DNA from: Cryptosporidium bovis
Lineage: Eukaryota; Apicomplexa; Conoidasida; Eucoccidiorida; Cryptosporidiidae
NCBI GenBank assembly: GCA_009768925.2
Contig: VHIT02000002.1
Span: 620,001 to 684,000 of the forward strand
Reading direction: 5' to 3'
DNA length: 64,000 bases
A program made the position numbers and the translations under genes. Positions within the stretch are counted from its first letter, which is position 1. Every line of letters begins with the position of its first letter. A model generated the notes under the pieces. It was not told the origin of the DNA and did no database searches. It worked only from the letters and a program-made list of their open reading frames with translations. Positions 10,514 to 19,841 of this stretch are shown piece after piece.

Positions 10514-12517
10514 ATGTGGGACGAGGCAATTAAAACAATAGGAAATATAATTGAAGTGAACAAGAATAATATTGATAATTTACCTACAAAGATTTTGAAT
10601 TTTTTTAATCTATATATTGAAAAAAATGTCAAAAAATTAGCAAACAGTTTAAGCGAGTTTATACTCGAGTTTGATGATGTATTTGATTTAATTGGTACTT
10701 TTATTGAACATATGAATGAAGAAAAAAAAGATATTGACTATAATTCATATTACTTGAATGATTTAAAGGAAGGCTTTATCAGAAACTGTTTCATTGAATT
10801 TGAAAATGAAAGCGAGTTGAATAACTGGATAAAAGACTTATTAATAGAACAGATTTTTGCAAAGAGTAATTTAGACATGATTGGTGTTGATACTGAAATT
10901 GGATTTAAAAGTATAGTTTCAGAATATCAAAACACTGAAATACTTCCATTTCACCTACCTATTGAATTCTATAAATTGTTTTTTGATAGTTTGAAGCTGT
11001 TTTTGTCAAACCAAAATATTCATAGGGAGACTTCAGAAATTACCTTTAATAAAATCGGAAGTAGTTATTCGGATTTATCTAACTTTTTATTTGATAGTGA
11101 TTTTAATTTTTACATAATTAAGTATTTGGAAGAAAATCACTCCTTAAATTGCCTTGACCAAATTGATGTTAATCTTTCAAGGGATGTTACATTTTCTCAA
11201 AAAGTAGAAGATGAAAAGTTAAAAATAAAGATGGAGAAGAAAACGAAGATGTGCTCTTATTTCAGACACGACAATATTATAAACATAAGTTTTTCAATGG
11301 AAAATATAGTTAATAAAGAAAGTAATATGAAGACAACACTTCATGATCTTTACAAAGAATACTTTAAATTAGCTAGCTTAGACAATGAAGATGAAATTAA
11401 CATGTGTATGAATTCAAGTAATATAAAAAAAGACTTGAAACTAGGAGATGATTTTAGAGAGTTTTTAAGAACTAATTTTAGTAATATAGTTCTAAATAGC
11501 AAATTTTTACTGGTAAAATGCCTTTATAACGGCAATTTCAGTGATATTTATGTCGGAGTGAATATTATAACTTATAAGCTCCACTGTATAAAAAAAATAA
11601 AAGGAAATATATACGAAAAAGGATATTTAGAGAATTCATTGAAGGAAGCGAACACAATTAGGGGACTTAACGATTCAACAATTTCTCGTTTTATTCCAGT
11701 TTACGAAGACACTATAGTTGAGAATGGGAGTTTGTTCATTGTCACGGAACTCTTGGGGGATAATTTGTTGATTTTGAATGAGGTTCTTCATAGAAGAAAA
11801 GATGAACTGTTGATTTTTGAGGTAATCCAAAGGATAATTCGTCAATTGTTACTTTGCCTAAGAGACTTGCACGAGAAGTACGAGTTGATCCATTGTGATA
11901 TTAAGCCGGAAAATATTGTACTCAATTCAATAGATTCATTTGATATTTTAGGTTATTTTAATCGAAACATCAACCAATGCTTTGAATTTGATATAAAACT
12001 AATTGATTGGGGAAGTTGTATAAAAAAATGTCAGTCATCAAGTATGCAAAACTCATACTTACAAAGCAGGTACTACAGGTCACCAGAAATTTGCCTAGGA
12101 CTTCCTTTTGACGAAAAAATCGATATTTGGAGTGTAGGATGTATTATGGTGGAACTAATTACTGGGAAACCACTGTTTATGGGTGTGAAAACAACGCAAC
12201 AATTGTTGGCGAACATGGTATATGTACTAGGTAAGATACCACCTTCAATGATAATTAAATCTACAACATTAAAACACTTCCTCACATTTGATGGACATAT
12301 ATATGAGAGAACAAATAGCAATAGAATGAGAGTGTATACAAAATTGAATGGGAAATGCTTTTATAGAGAAAATTTGAGGGAATTGTTGGATTGTGTTGAT
12401 GAATCATTACTTGATTTAATTGGACAATTACTTTCTATAGATCCAAAAGAAAGACCTTCCGCATCAAAAGCATTAGAACATCCTTGGTTTCAGTGTGACT
12501 ATATAAATCTAGTATAG
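10514..12517 (+). CDS. DYRK/CMGC-like protein kinase with degenerate loops
   Basis: The 667-residue protein has a kinase domain at about 337-664. The catalytic loop is LIHCDIKPENIVL (the HCD form is typical of DYRK-type kinases), the metal-binding motif is IDWGS instead of DFG, and the activation segment ends SRYYRSPEICLGLPF. IDIWSVGCIMVEL and ERPSASKALEHPWF follow. The ATP lysine is probably in HCIKKIKG near 358. The glycine loop (YNGNFSDIYVG) is degenerate. The N-terminal half, rich in Asn, Lys and Glu, shows no domain I know. Catalytic Lys and Asp are present, so activity is plausible. It lies head-to-tail after the CC2D2A-like gene with a 174 nt spacer. Confidence 0.85.
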   Translation: MWDEAIKTIGNIIEVNKNNIDNLPTKILNFFNLYIEKNVKKLANSLSEFILEFDDVFDLIGTFIEHMNEEKKDIDYNSYYLNDLKEGFIRNCFIEFENESELNNWIKDLLIEQIFAKSNLDMIGVDTEIGFKSIVSEYQNTEILPFHLPIEFYKLFFDSLKLFLSNQNIHRETSEITFNKIGSSYSDLSNFLFDSDFNFYIIKYLEENHSLNCLDQIDVNLSRDVTFSQKVEDEKLKIKMEKKTKMCSYFRHDNIINISFSMENIVNKESNMKTTLHDLYKEYFKLASLDNEDEINMCMNSSNIKKDLKLGDDFREFLRTNFSNIVLNSKFLLVKCLYNGNFSDIYVGVNIITYKLHCIKKIKGNIYEKGYLENSLKEANTIRGLNDSTISRFIPVYEDTIVENGSLFIVTELLGDNLLILNEVLHRRKDELLIFEVIQRIIRQLLLCLRDLHEKYELIHCDIKPENIVLNSIDSFDILGYFNRNINQCFEFDIKLIDWGSCIKKCQSSSMQNSYLQSRYYRSPEICLGLPFDEKIDIWSVGCIMVELITGKPLFMGVKTTQQLLANMVYVLGKIPPSMIIKSTTLKHFLTFDGHIYERTNSNRMRVYTKLNGKCFYRENLRELLDCVDESLLDLIGQLLSIDPKERPSASKALEHPWFQCDYINLV

Positions 12518-12710
12518 TTATTTAAAATAGTGTAATGAACTGATCACCGAATAATTTTTTTTTGCAGCGCAACACTGAGGGGTTGCACTTGGGGTGATAC
12601 TTTTTGTTCTCAAAAAGTAACAAATTTATTCATACTACTTAGAATAACAAAAAAACAACCATCACTGTTTATTTCACAATTTCAGTTTTAAAAAAAATAT
12701 ATTAATTAAG

Positions 12711-15700
12711 ATGGAAACAAGTAGTAGAGGTGTTAAATTTCCAGAGGATAAATACATACGATATGGACAAAGGGTAAGTTTTCTCTCCTCCAAATTATCA
12801 ATTCACTTTTTCATTTCTCCAAAGATTGGATTTAGAGCTTGTAACAGTAGTTATGAGTATATGACGTTAATGAAATATAAGTATTATGATGAATCTTGCT
12901 ATAAAGTAATACTCACAAACATACACCCCTTCACAAAACAGGATTCTGGAATTTACAGAGACTCTGTCGAAGAAAATGATGGCACGTTTATTGAGTCTGG
13001 ATGGTATTTGATGAATATTTGTAATATCATGAATCAATCAAAGAATAATGAAGGCGAATATCTGCAATCTGGTGATGTTGTCTTTTTATGTACTTATGTT
13101 GATTCGGATTTCTTGATTCTTGGCTATGATCTCGAAAATTGTACATTGAGGATATCTAATATTGATGAATTATTGAAAATTAATTTGAATGGACTGGAAG
13201 TTAATTCAGTAAAAAGATACTTGAAGAATCACGAATGGGTTATCGAAAAAGTACCTATTTCAAAGGAAGAATCTATTGCTGAAAAAGTTTCTTCACTTCC
13301 TGCCCCAAACATTAATTCAATGAGATTTTCTGATATATTCCTCATAAGGCCCAGTACATCTGACGATGTTATATTTTCTAAAGAGTTGGTTCAGGGAAAC
13401 AATACTTACATCAATAGTTTATCTCTAGGAAAAATTGCAATTGCTGGTAGAAATGGATATTGGACAATTTTACCATCGAGTAACTCAGAATTCCCTCTTC
13501 CCAGTTGGTACAAACTACGGAATGTCTTGAGGAGAAAAAAATCAGAAAAAAAGTACTCATTTAATTCAATTAATAAGAGTTTTATAAATATTGACTCTGT
13601 AAAGAACTCAAAACTCAATGAATTGGCTGCTGGTCATTTTTCAAATTTGAAAATTCCAAGGTTTGAAGTCGAAATGTTAAATTTGATTTCTGATCAACCT
13701 ATTGGATGGGACAATTTAAATTCAAATTTTACTGATATCTATACGGGAAATGACAATGAAGACCTATCAACAACTAATTTCGAGGTATCGCCATCATTTG
13801 GAGGATATTTATTCGATCATGCTAAGCGTTTTTGTGTGAGTTTAATTAAAGAAAACAATCTCTCCTTGATGCCACTCGATAGGTATCCCTCTAAAATTCA
13901 GGAGCAATTATTACTAGAAGACATTCTTTGTTGTTTACTGTGTACAGAAGGAAATTACATAAAGGTAGTTGAACAGATTAATGTTATTGAAAAAAAAAAT
14001 TACGATTTTTCTGAGACCTTGTTTTTAATTCAAAATACGGAGAATAATTCATTGAATGTAAAAAGAGAGAATATAAGTTTTTCTGTTCTCGAGGGCCTAT
14101 CAACATTTTCTCATTACATTAATAATGATCCAAATAAAATGAATTCAGCAGATGTATTAGAAAATACGCAATTATCAGGTGAATTTCAACCTTTAAGCAA
14201 ATTCAACACATCTGTAGAACTCGAATGTTGTGACTCTTCTAAAGTCAATAACAATGATCCTGTTATATTGCCATTAACCTATCGTATTCTAGAATTATCC
14301 TCATTAAATAGGAGAATAAGACAATTTTTATATAAACATGAGGATGGAAACAACTTTGGTTTAATTTCTAATGCTCTATGTGAAACTTTTCGTGAACTTT
14401 TAAAACATTTTGAGATCAAGATTCATAGGTTCGAGGCGTTAATTAGAAAAGGGACTCTTTCATTACAAAATTTTTGGTCTCAGTCTCAGCAAGCACTAAC
14501 TACCTTAAAAGCAATGGATTTAATCGCAACTAATGTTTTGTATAGAAAGGGCTGCGAAATAATAAACGCAATATTTGATCTTATTCAAAAAAGATTTCGA
14601 GGTGAAAGTTCAAATATTAACGTTGCGAATTTTATCTTAAGTCAGCTTCTGGTAACATGGATAAAACATTTCCTTATCCCTTGGACAAAGTACGGTAAAG
14701 TAAATGATAATTTTCTTGAATTTGGTCACTTTGGTTGTAAGGATGTAGACGAGTTAGTAAATAAAGAAACTGTATTTTCAAAATTTTTTTTATTTGAAAG
14801 GGTAGAAAAGGAGGGCTACTTTTTGGACTTGCGTTTTTTCCCAAAATGTCTTGAACCTATTTTCAAGGAAGTAAACTATATTGGAAACGTGAGCAAGTTG
14901 ATATCAAAATTTCAGGATAAGACTGACACAAAAGAATGCACAAGGTGTGTTGACTCTTTATATTTACAAATGGATTTCGAAAGGATAATGCAGCTTTTAG
15001 ATTTGAATTCAAATGTTATTAAATTTGACGCATTTTTCGAACATTTTCGATCACTTTATAATGAATTCAAGGTGAAATTGTATAGATTTTGTTGTGAACA
15101 AATTAATTTAAATAATTGCTTAAAGATACTCAAAGATATTTTCCTTTGTTCAAATGATTTATTTATTCAGGAATTTATTGATTATATTGGATTATATTCA
15201 CTTGGTGGAAATCTTTCCGGAAACTGTTGTAACAACTATATCTCACACAAATGGAATATCTTAGCGAATAAATACTACAAAAAAAATATCGATTGCTGCG
15301 AAGATTTTGAATTTTACTGCACCTTTGACGAAAAATTGGTCACAGAAAAAATTTTGGGATCCTTTTCAAAGAATAAGTGGAATATTGATGACTCACTTAA
15401 AGGTATTGATAAGAACTTAGTGAAAACGGCTCTAAATTTTGAGGCATTTAAACACCTAACTGTGAAACTACACACAAAAAATCATATAATAAGAGCTATT
15501 TGGACGGAAGATATATTGGAAAAGTATCAGGTATTATTCAGATTTATTTTCCATTTAAAGTACATACAAAAGCTACTAACTGACACTTGGTTTACTCAGA
15601 AAGCAACTCCATTATGGGGATACACTAGTAAAAGTCTAAAAATAAACAAAGGTAAGATCAATAAATCGTCAATATATCCGAGAATGGGTAGATCATACTT

Positions 15701-16271
15701 ACTTAGACATAAAATGCTTTCAATTATTAATAGCATCTTGGAGTATATAACCTATGACGTAGTTGAATCTTCCTGGAACGAATTTATAAAGGGGCTAGAA
15801 AATGTAAAAACAATGGAAGAAGTCGTTTATTTACAAAACCAGACTGTTGAGGAAATGATGACACTTTGTTTTTGTTCAAAATATGGATCGTTCTGTTCCC
15901 TCTTCAAAATGATCTCAATTTGTCATCTATTCGCACGATATTCGGCACTTTTTAATGTATATAGTGAGAATAAGCTAGGAAAATTCAACAATTCACCTAA
16001 TTTTTACAATGAAATGCAAAGTACATCGTGTGCTTCGAATCTCATTGAAAACGAGAAAAATATCACCATTCAAAGGGGGAGATTCGGGATAAACACTCCG
16101 CATATAGAACTACTTCTTGCTGATTCGTCATTTGAGGACATAATTGAGAAACTGGATTCAAAGTTTTCACTATTTTTTAATGACTTTGTTGTATCGAGCC
16201 AAAAAGATAAACATCCGAAGCAGCACACACTTAACAAGATTTTCGAGAAGTTGAGTTTTAATTCGTACTAA
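12711..16271 (+). CDS. Gamma-tubulin complex protein (Spc97/Spc98 family), one intron
   Basis: GCP proteins form the gamma-tubulin ring complex that nucleates microtubules. I see family signatures: LCCLLCTEGNYIKV (about residue 386), a GRIP1-like middle (LNRRIRQFLYKH, RKGTLSLQNFWSQ) and a GRIP2-like end (LRHKMLSIINSILEYITYDV, EMMTLCFCSKY). Positions 12774-12824 are best read as a 51 nt intron (GTAAGT donor, CAAAG acceptor). It is in frame, so unspliced it would insert 17 residues; removed, it leaves YGQRIGFRAC and about 1169 residues. Residues 14-165 resemble the MIR / IP3-receptor N-terminal beta-trefoil (SGDVVFLCTY, later HEWVIEKV), an unexpected extension. The subtype (GCP2, 3 or 4) is not decided. 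Confidence 0.88.
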   Translation: METSSRGVKFPEDKYIRYGQRVSFLSSKLSIHFFISPKIGFRACNSSYEYMTLMKYKYYDESCYKVILTNIHPFTKQDSGIYRDSVEENDGTFIESGWYLMNICNIMNQSKNNEGEYLQSGDVVFLCTYVDSDFLILGYDLENCTLRISNIDELLKINLNGLEVNSVKRYLKNHEWVIEKVPISKEESIAEKVSSLPAPNINSMRFSDIFLIRPSTSDDVIFSKELVQGNNTYINSLSLGKIAIAGRNGYWTILPSSNSEFPLPSWYKLRNVLRRKKSEKKYSFNSINKSFINIDSVKNSKLNELAAGHFSNLKIPRFEVEMLNLISDQPIGWDNLNSNFTDIYTGNDNEDLSTTNFEVSPSFGGYLFDHAKRFCVSLIKENNLSLMPLDRYPSKIQEQLLLEDILCCLLCTEGNYIKVVEQINVIEKKNYDFSETLFLIQNTENNSLNVKRENISFSVLEGLSTFSHYINNDPNKMNSADVLENTQLSGEFQPLSKFNTSVELECCDSSKVNNNDPVILPLTYRILELSSLNRRIRQFLYKHEDGNNFGLISNALCETFRELLKHFEIKIHRFEALIRKGTLSLQNFWSQSQQALTTLKAMDLIATNVLYRKGCEIINAIFDLIQKRFRGESSNINVANFILSQLLVTWIKHFLIPWTKYGKVNDNFLEFGHFGCKDVDELVNKETVFSKFFLFERVEKEGYFLDLRFFPKCLEPIFKEVNYIGNVSKLISKFQDKTDTKECTRCVDSLYLQMDFERIMQLLDLNSNVIKFDAFFEHFRSLYNEFKVKLYRFCCEQINLNNCLKILKDIFLCSNDLFIQEFIDYIGLYSLGGNLSGNCCNNYISHKWNILANKYYKKNIDCCEDFEFYCTFDEKLVTEKILGSFSKNKWNIDDSLKGIDKNLVKTALNFEAFKHLTVKLHTKNHIIRAIWTEDILEKYQVLFRFIFHLKYIQKLLTDTWFTQKATPLWGYTSKSLKINKGKINKSSIYPRMGRSYLLRHKMLSIINSILEYITYDVVESSWNEFIKGLENVKTMEEVVYLQNQTVEEMMTLCFCSKYGSFCSLFKMISICHLFARYSALFNVYSENKLGKFNNSPNFYNEMQSTSCASNLIENEKNITIQRGRFGINTPHIELLLADSSFEDIIEKLDSKFSLFFNDFVVSSQKDKHPKQHTLNKIFEKLSFNSY

Positions 16272-16622
16272 AAAAAATACATTGTATGGGATTCATGCAA
16301 AGAATGCAATGAGGATCATCATCGTGAAATATGTGGTAGTGGGTGCGAAAGATAATAAAGGAGAGGCCGGTTGTAATTCTCTGCGATCGATTTGTGGGTC
16401 GACGTCGTCAAAGGCGCCATTAAAGAGGCGCCCATATATCTATTGGAAGATATTTTGATGTCTCATTTTTTAATATCCTATTTTAATCGAGGATTTGGAA
16501 TCGTTGGAAGTGGATGACCAAGAGGGGGGCTGATCCCAAGGCAATTTTTTTTTTTTTGAGGAAGCCAATATTATTCATATTACTTAGTATTTGGAGAAAT
16601 AAACAAGTTAATTGCATTAAAC
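16272..16622. other. Spacer with GC-rich block, upstream of secreted-protein gene
   Basis: The middle (about 16330-16440) is more GC-rich than the flanks and carries a GTCGACGTCGTC stretch plus two GGCGCC palindromes. A G-run followed by a T-homopolymer lies near 16513-16557. No reading frame of note is seen, so promoter and leader are the likely content. Confidence 0.5.
16413..16432. promoter_or_regulatory. Paired GGCGCC palindromes
   Basis: Two identical GGCGCC palindromes (16413-16418 and 16427-16432) are separated by 8 nt, about 190 nt upstream of the ATG at 16623. They resemble the E2F-like GC-rich elements reported in Cryptosporidium promoters. Function is inferred. Confidence 0.35.
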
Positions 16623-17384
16623 ATGAAACTATTACCATTTACCTCATTTTTATTATTCCTTCTGGTGTTCAGAGCCGAAGGTACGAACCTCACTTGTGAA
16701 AGTAGGTTAAGAGAATGTGAAAGAGAGGTGAAGACACTTTTAAAGAAAAATAGTGAGTGTTCGACTGACTTGGATTCTCTGAAGTTAGAGATTTCTCACC
16801 TTTCTGAGATTGTGTCTCAATACGAGAAGGGTGAAAAGCATGGTGTTTCTCGAAATTTAATAACATGGAGTATATTGGGAGGGCACTTAAGACATTTTGC
16901 GTCACTTTTTAGGAGTTTAGTCATTGCTGCTTATGACAACGTCCCGAGTGAGGTTGACTCAAAATTGAAACAGTTTCTTTCTAAATCAAGGGTTTATACT
17001 GATCCAGTAATGGCAAAGTATATTGATTTCCAGAACAAGGTATGTGAGTCAGTTTCGAGAGTGGTTGCAGGGTATAGCACTGTTATTAACCAATATGTTA
17101 CATATATGCATTTATATGGTGGAATAATTAACGAAAGATTAGACAAATTTGTTGCCAAGATTGAATCCATAGATCCACAATTGGTGGGTTCTATTCCAGT
17201 AAATCTATGCGATCGAATATTCTACATTCTTTGTGCTATTTTAGTGCTTTATGCAGCGTTGGAATTTATTCTTATTGTACTGAAATTATCTTGTAGATGT
17301 TTTGGGTTGAGATGCACATCCAATAGTAAAAAGGCAGCGAGGTCGCCATCGTCAAGATCAACACCTGGGAACAGGAGGAGATAG
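16623..17384 (+). CDS. Predicted secretory type I membrane protein, unknown function
   Basis: The 253-residue protein begins with a clear signal peptide (MKLLPFTSFLLFLLVFRAEG). A Cys-containing coiled-coil-like segment follows (about 24-75, with RLRECEREVKTLLKK). The central helical region is soluble, a transmembrane helix lies near 198-220 (FYILCAILVLYAALEFIL), and the tail is short, Cys-rich then basic and Ser/Arg-rich (SPSSRSTPGNRRR). The layout suggests a surface or secretory-organelle protein with its N-terminus in the lumen. I recognise no family. It is flanked by unrelated genes. Lineage-restricted secreted proteins are common in Cryptosporidium, so this may be one. Confidence 0.8.
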   Translation: MKLLPFTSFLLFLLVFRAEGTNLTCESRLRECEREVKTLLKKNSECSTDLDSLKLEISHLSEIVSQYEKGEKHGVSRNLITWSILGGHLRHFASLFRSLVIAAYDNVPSEVDSKLKQFLSKSRVYTDPVMAKYIDFQNKVCESVSRVVAGYSTVINQYVTYMHLYGGIINERLDKFVAKIESIDPQLVGSIPVNLCDRIFYILCAILVLYAALEFILIVLKLSCRCFGLRCTSNSKKAARSPSSRSTPGNRRR

Positions 17385-17474
17385 TTGTTTTGACATCTAG
17401 GGGATGAGAGCCCTTATATTTAGATAGTATCACTTAATTTTAAATCTAGAACTTTTCATCAATTTTATATAGCA

Positions 17475-19538
17475 TCAATTACAAGAATCTAAACTACTGG
17501 ATTCGGAACACAGTTTCCTAACTATCACTGCAAGTTCTATGCTCGCATTAACTGCTAGGTCAGGCGATCTAAGTTTTTGTTGTATTACTGGATGTCTGAG
17601 TATATCATCTGTGTTTGGTCTGCTATTCGGGTCAGGTTCAAGCAGGGATTTGATGAGAAGTTTGAGCTCGGGACTTCTTGGAGGGAAATTCGGCAATTTA
17701 AGATCGTTCATTCCTGAAAGAATAGCACTAATGGATTCTTCTGGATCGAAACTATCAGAATTATGTACGGAAAATGGAACTTTGTTATAACATAATACGT
17801 ATAAAGTGATTCCAAGAGACCAAATATCACTGTATATATCATATTCACCAACGAAATTCCCGTCAATATCTTTAATAAGCAACTCCGGTGCTGTATATTC
17901 GATTGTTCCGGTAAATCCATGTCTTCTGTTCGAAAACGAAAATTCATCTTGTGTGTCATTGGATGGATTTTGCCCCTCGAAACAGTGTTCTCTTCCAAGT
18001 GCAAATGATCTATTTGCTTCGGAATTTCTTTGTTTGAGAATTTGTGCAGTTCCAAAATCTGAAAGCAATGCTTGACAGATTGGTCTAGCTAAAAACTCAT
18101 CAAATGTTACGTGCAAAAGAATATTTGAGGGTTTTAAATCCCTGTGTAATATTCCTCTGTGATGGAGATGTTGAAGTCCCAATATGATATCAAAAAATAT
18201 TTTCCAAATATGATCGTCCAGAATATATTTATTTTTGAGGGAGTCCAAATTCGTTTTATTCGTTCTATCGAATACGGAGAGTGAATACTTTAAATCTTCT
18301 AGGGGTTGGGTATCTTGATTAATGTGGACGCCGTTAAAATCATTTGTTGCTTTGTGATTTTTCTCTTTAATTTTATTAATCTGCAGATCTTTTTCAGGTT
18401 TACTACCTTTGCTCGGGGAAGGTGACATGTCATCATCTGAATTCTGAATTAGTACCTCTAGCGATCCTGAGTTACAATACTCCATTAATTGGAAAAGCCA
18501 CGGAACTTTTGGGCAGTAATCATTCGAACTGTATAGTTCCAACCAGGAATGTCTATATTGAACAATATTTGGATGGTGCAGCAACTCACGTATTTTTACT
18601 TCCCTTAAGACACTGGAAAGCCACTTTTTGTTATCACCAACAGGTACTTTTTTAACTGCATATTGTGCTAATGTTATTCCATCTAAGACATGTGTACATA
18701 GATAAACTTGTCCAAAACTACCACTCCCAAGTTTTTTTATTTCTACAAAGAACTTTTTATAATACCCTGTCATTAATAGATCCGAACTCAAATTAATCAA
18801 ATCGTTTTTTTCATCCTTATTTTTATTAGATAAATCTTGGATGAACTCGAAGGATTCATTTTTGATGATTTCTTCATGATTTTCCTCTAATGGGTCGCCT
18901 AACTCATCAATTACTGATAAGGTCATCCTATTCACATTATTTCTAATATTCAACTGCCGATATAGCTCTTCCAGGAAGAAAAAGTAGTTTTGGTTATCAA
19001 TATTGTAAAATGGATTTTCATCTTTTATTTCGAGTGAAATCCTTTCATCAGACTTTGTACTCGAACCTGAAACTGACCTCTGTGATATTAAATCTATATT
19101 TGAATCATAATTACTGTTATTGTATTCATTATTGCCTTTCTCATCAGTTTTGCTACGTTTAAATTCTCTGAATTTTTTTTTATATGGCAAGTCTATAGTG
19201 CAGTGGCTGGGTAGAAATTTCTGTGGCATTAATCTACCACACATTGGGCAATGCAAATTAAAATACTGTGGAACTAATTCACATCTTTCTGTATAGTTTT
19301 TGTCATTTCTTTCCATATTTGGTGTGTTTTTGTCGAAGGGTGTAATGGATTCTTTGTTATATGGAACAAGAGTTGTAACAGAAAGGTTCTTGCCAGAACT
19401 TAATTGAGATTGATCTATATTCTTGTTCTCAAATAAATTCATAACCATTGTTTGTGGTGAAAAGGCCTGTTTTTGCCTTTTCATACCGAAAGAGCAACGG
19501 GCATTGCTTTCAGAAGCCAAGTTACTGGAATTTTTCAT
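17475..19538 (-). CDS. IKS1-like serine/threonine protein kinase
   Basis: The 687-residue protein has a short N-terminal Cys/His motif (LHCPMCGRLMPQ, about 92-104) that could bind zinc, then a full kinase domain. Catalytic features are the glycine loop GSGSFGQVYLC (about 270), AVKKVPVG (about 293), HRDLKPSNILL (about 466), SDFGTAQ (about 493) and GTIEYTAPELL. The pattern KKVPVG then LREVKIRELLHHPNIVQY then VPWLFQLMEYC resembles fungal Iks1 and related kinases. An Asn/Lys-rich insert of about 90 residues separates the two lobes. All catalytic residues are present, so it should be active. Its targets are unknown. Confidence 0.85.
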   Translation of the reverse strand: MKNSSNLASESNARCSFGMKRQKQAFSPQTMVMNLFENKNIDQSQLSSGKNLSVTTLVPYNKESITPFDKNTPNMERNDKNYTERCELVPQYFNLHCPMCGRLMPQKFLPSHCTIDLPYKKKFREFKRSKTDEKGNNEYNNSNYDSNIDLISQRSVSGSSTKSDERISLEIKDENPFYNIDNQNYFFFLEELYRQLNIRNNVNRMTLSVIDELGDPLEENHEEIIKNESFEFIQDLSNKNKDEKNDLINLSSDLLMTGYYKKFFVEIKKLGSGSFGQVYLCTHVLDGITLAQYAVKKVPVGDNKKWLSSVLREVKIRELLHHPNIVQYRHSWLELYSSNDYCPKVPWLFQLMEYCNSGSLEVLIQNSDDDMSPSPSKGSKPEKDLQINKIKEKNHKATNDFNGVHINQDTQPLEDLKYSLSVFDRTNKTNLDSLKNKYILDDHIWKIFFDIILGLQHLHHRGILHRDLKPSNILLHVTFDEFLARPICQALLSDFGTAQILKQRNSEANRSFALGREHCFEGQNPSNDTQDEFSFSNRRHGFTGTIEYTAPELLIKDIDGNFVGEYDIYSDIWSLGITLYVLCYNKVPFSVHNSDSFDPEESISAILSGMNDLKLPNFPPRSPELKLLIKSLLEPDPNSRPNTDDILRHPVIQQKLRSPDLAVNASIELAVIVRKLCSESSSLDSCN

Positions 19539-19841
19539 TATTCATACACACAAATTAAAGATTATGTGCAAAATTATTTATTTCTATTATCATATATATA
19601 TATATATATTTGATATTTAACAATACATACAAATTACTATCAATATAAAATATCTTTAAATGGCATGCGGCTCTATTTTTTCCAGTCATTGCAAGTGTGG
19701 GGATAAAGAAAATAAACTGGGTTATTCTCGAAAATACTAAAATTAAGTTTGATTAATAATCATATTAGCCTTATAGTCAATATTATTCAGAAGTATTTGA
19801 ACAAATATACTTTGGTGATATAACATTTGAAATTCCAGGAA
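19539..19841. other. Divergent promoter spacer
   Basis: AT-rich spacer between the minus-strand kinase and the plus-strand gene starting at 19842. It includes the TA microsatellite listed separately; nothing else is recognised. Confidence 0.5.
19592..19609. repeat. TA dinucleotide microsatellite
   Basis: A run of nine AT units lies in the kinase's 5' spacer. Such a repeat could vary in length between isolates. Confidence 0.8.
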
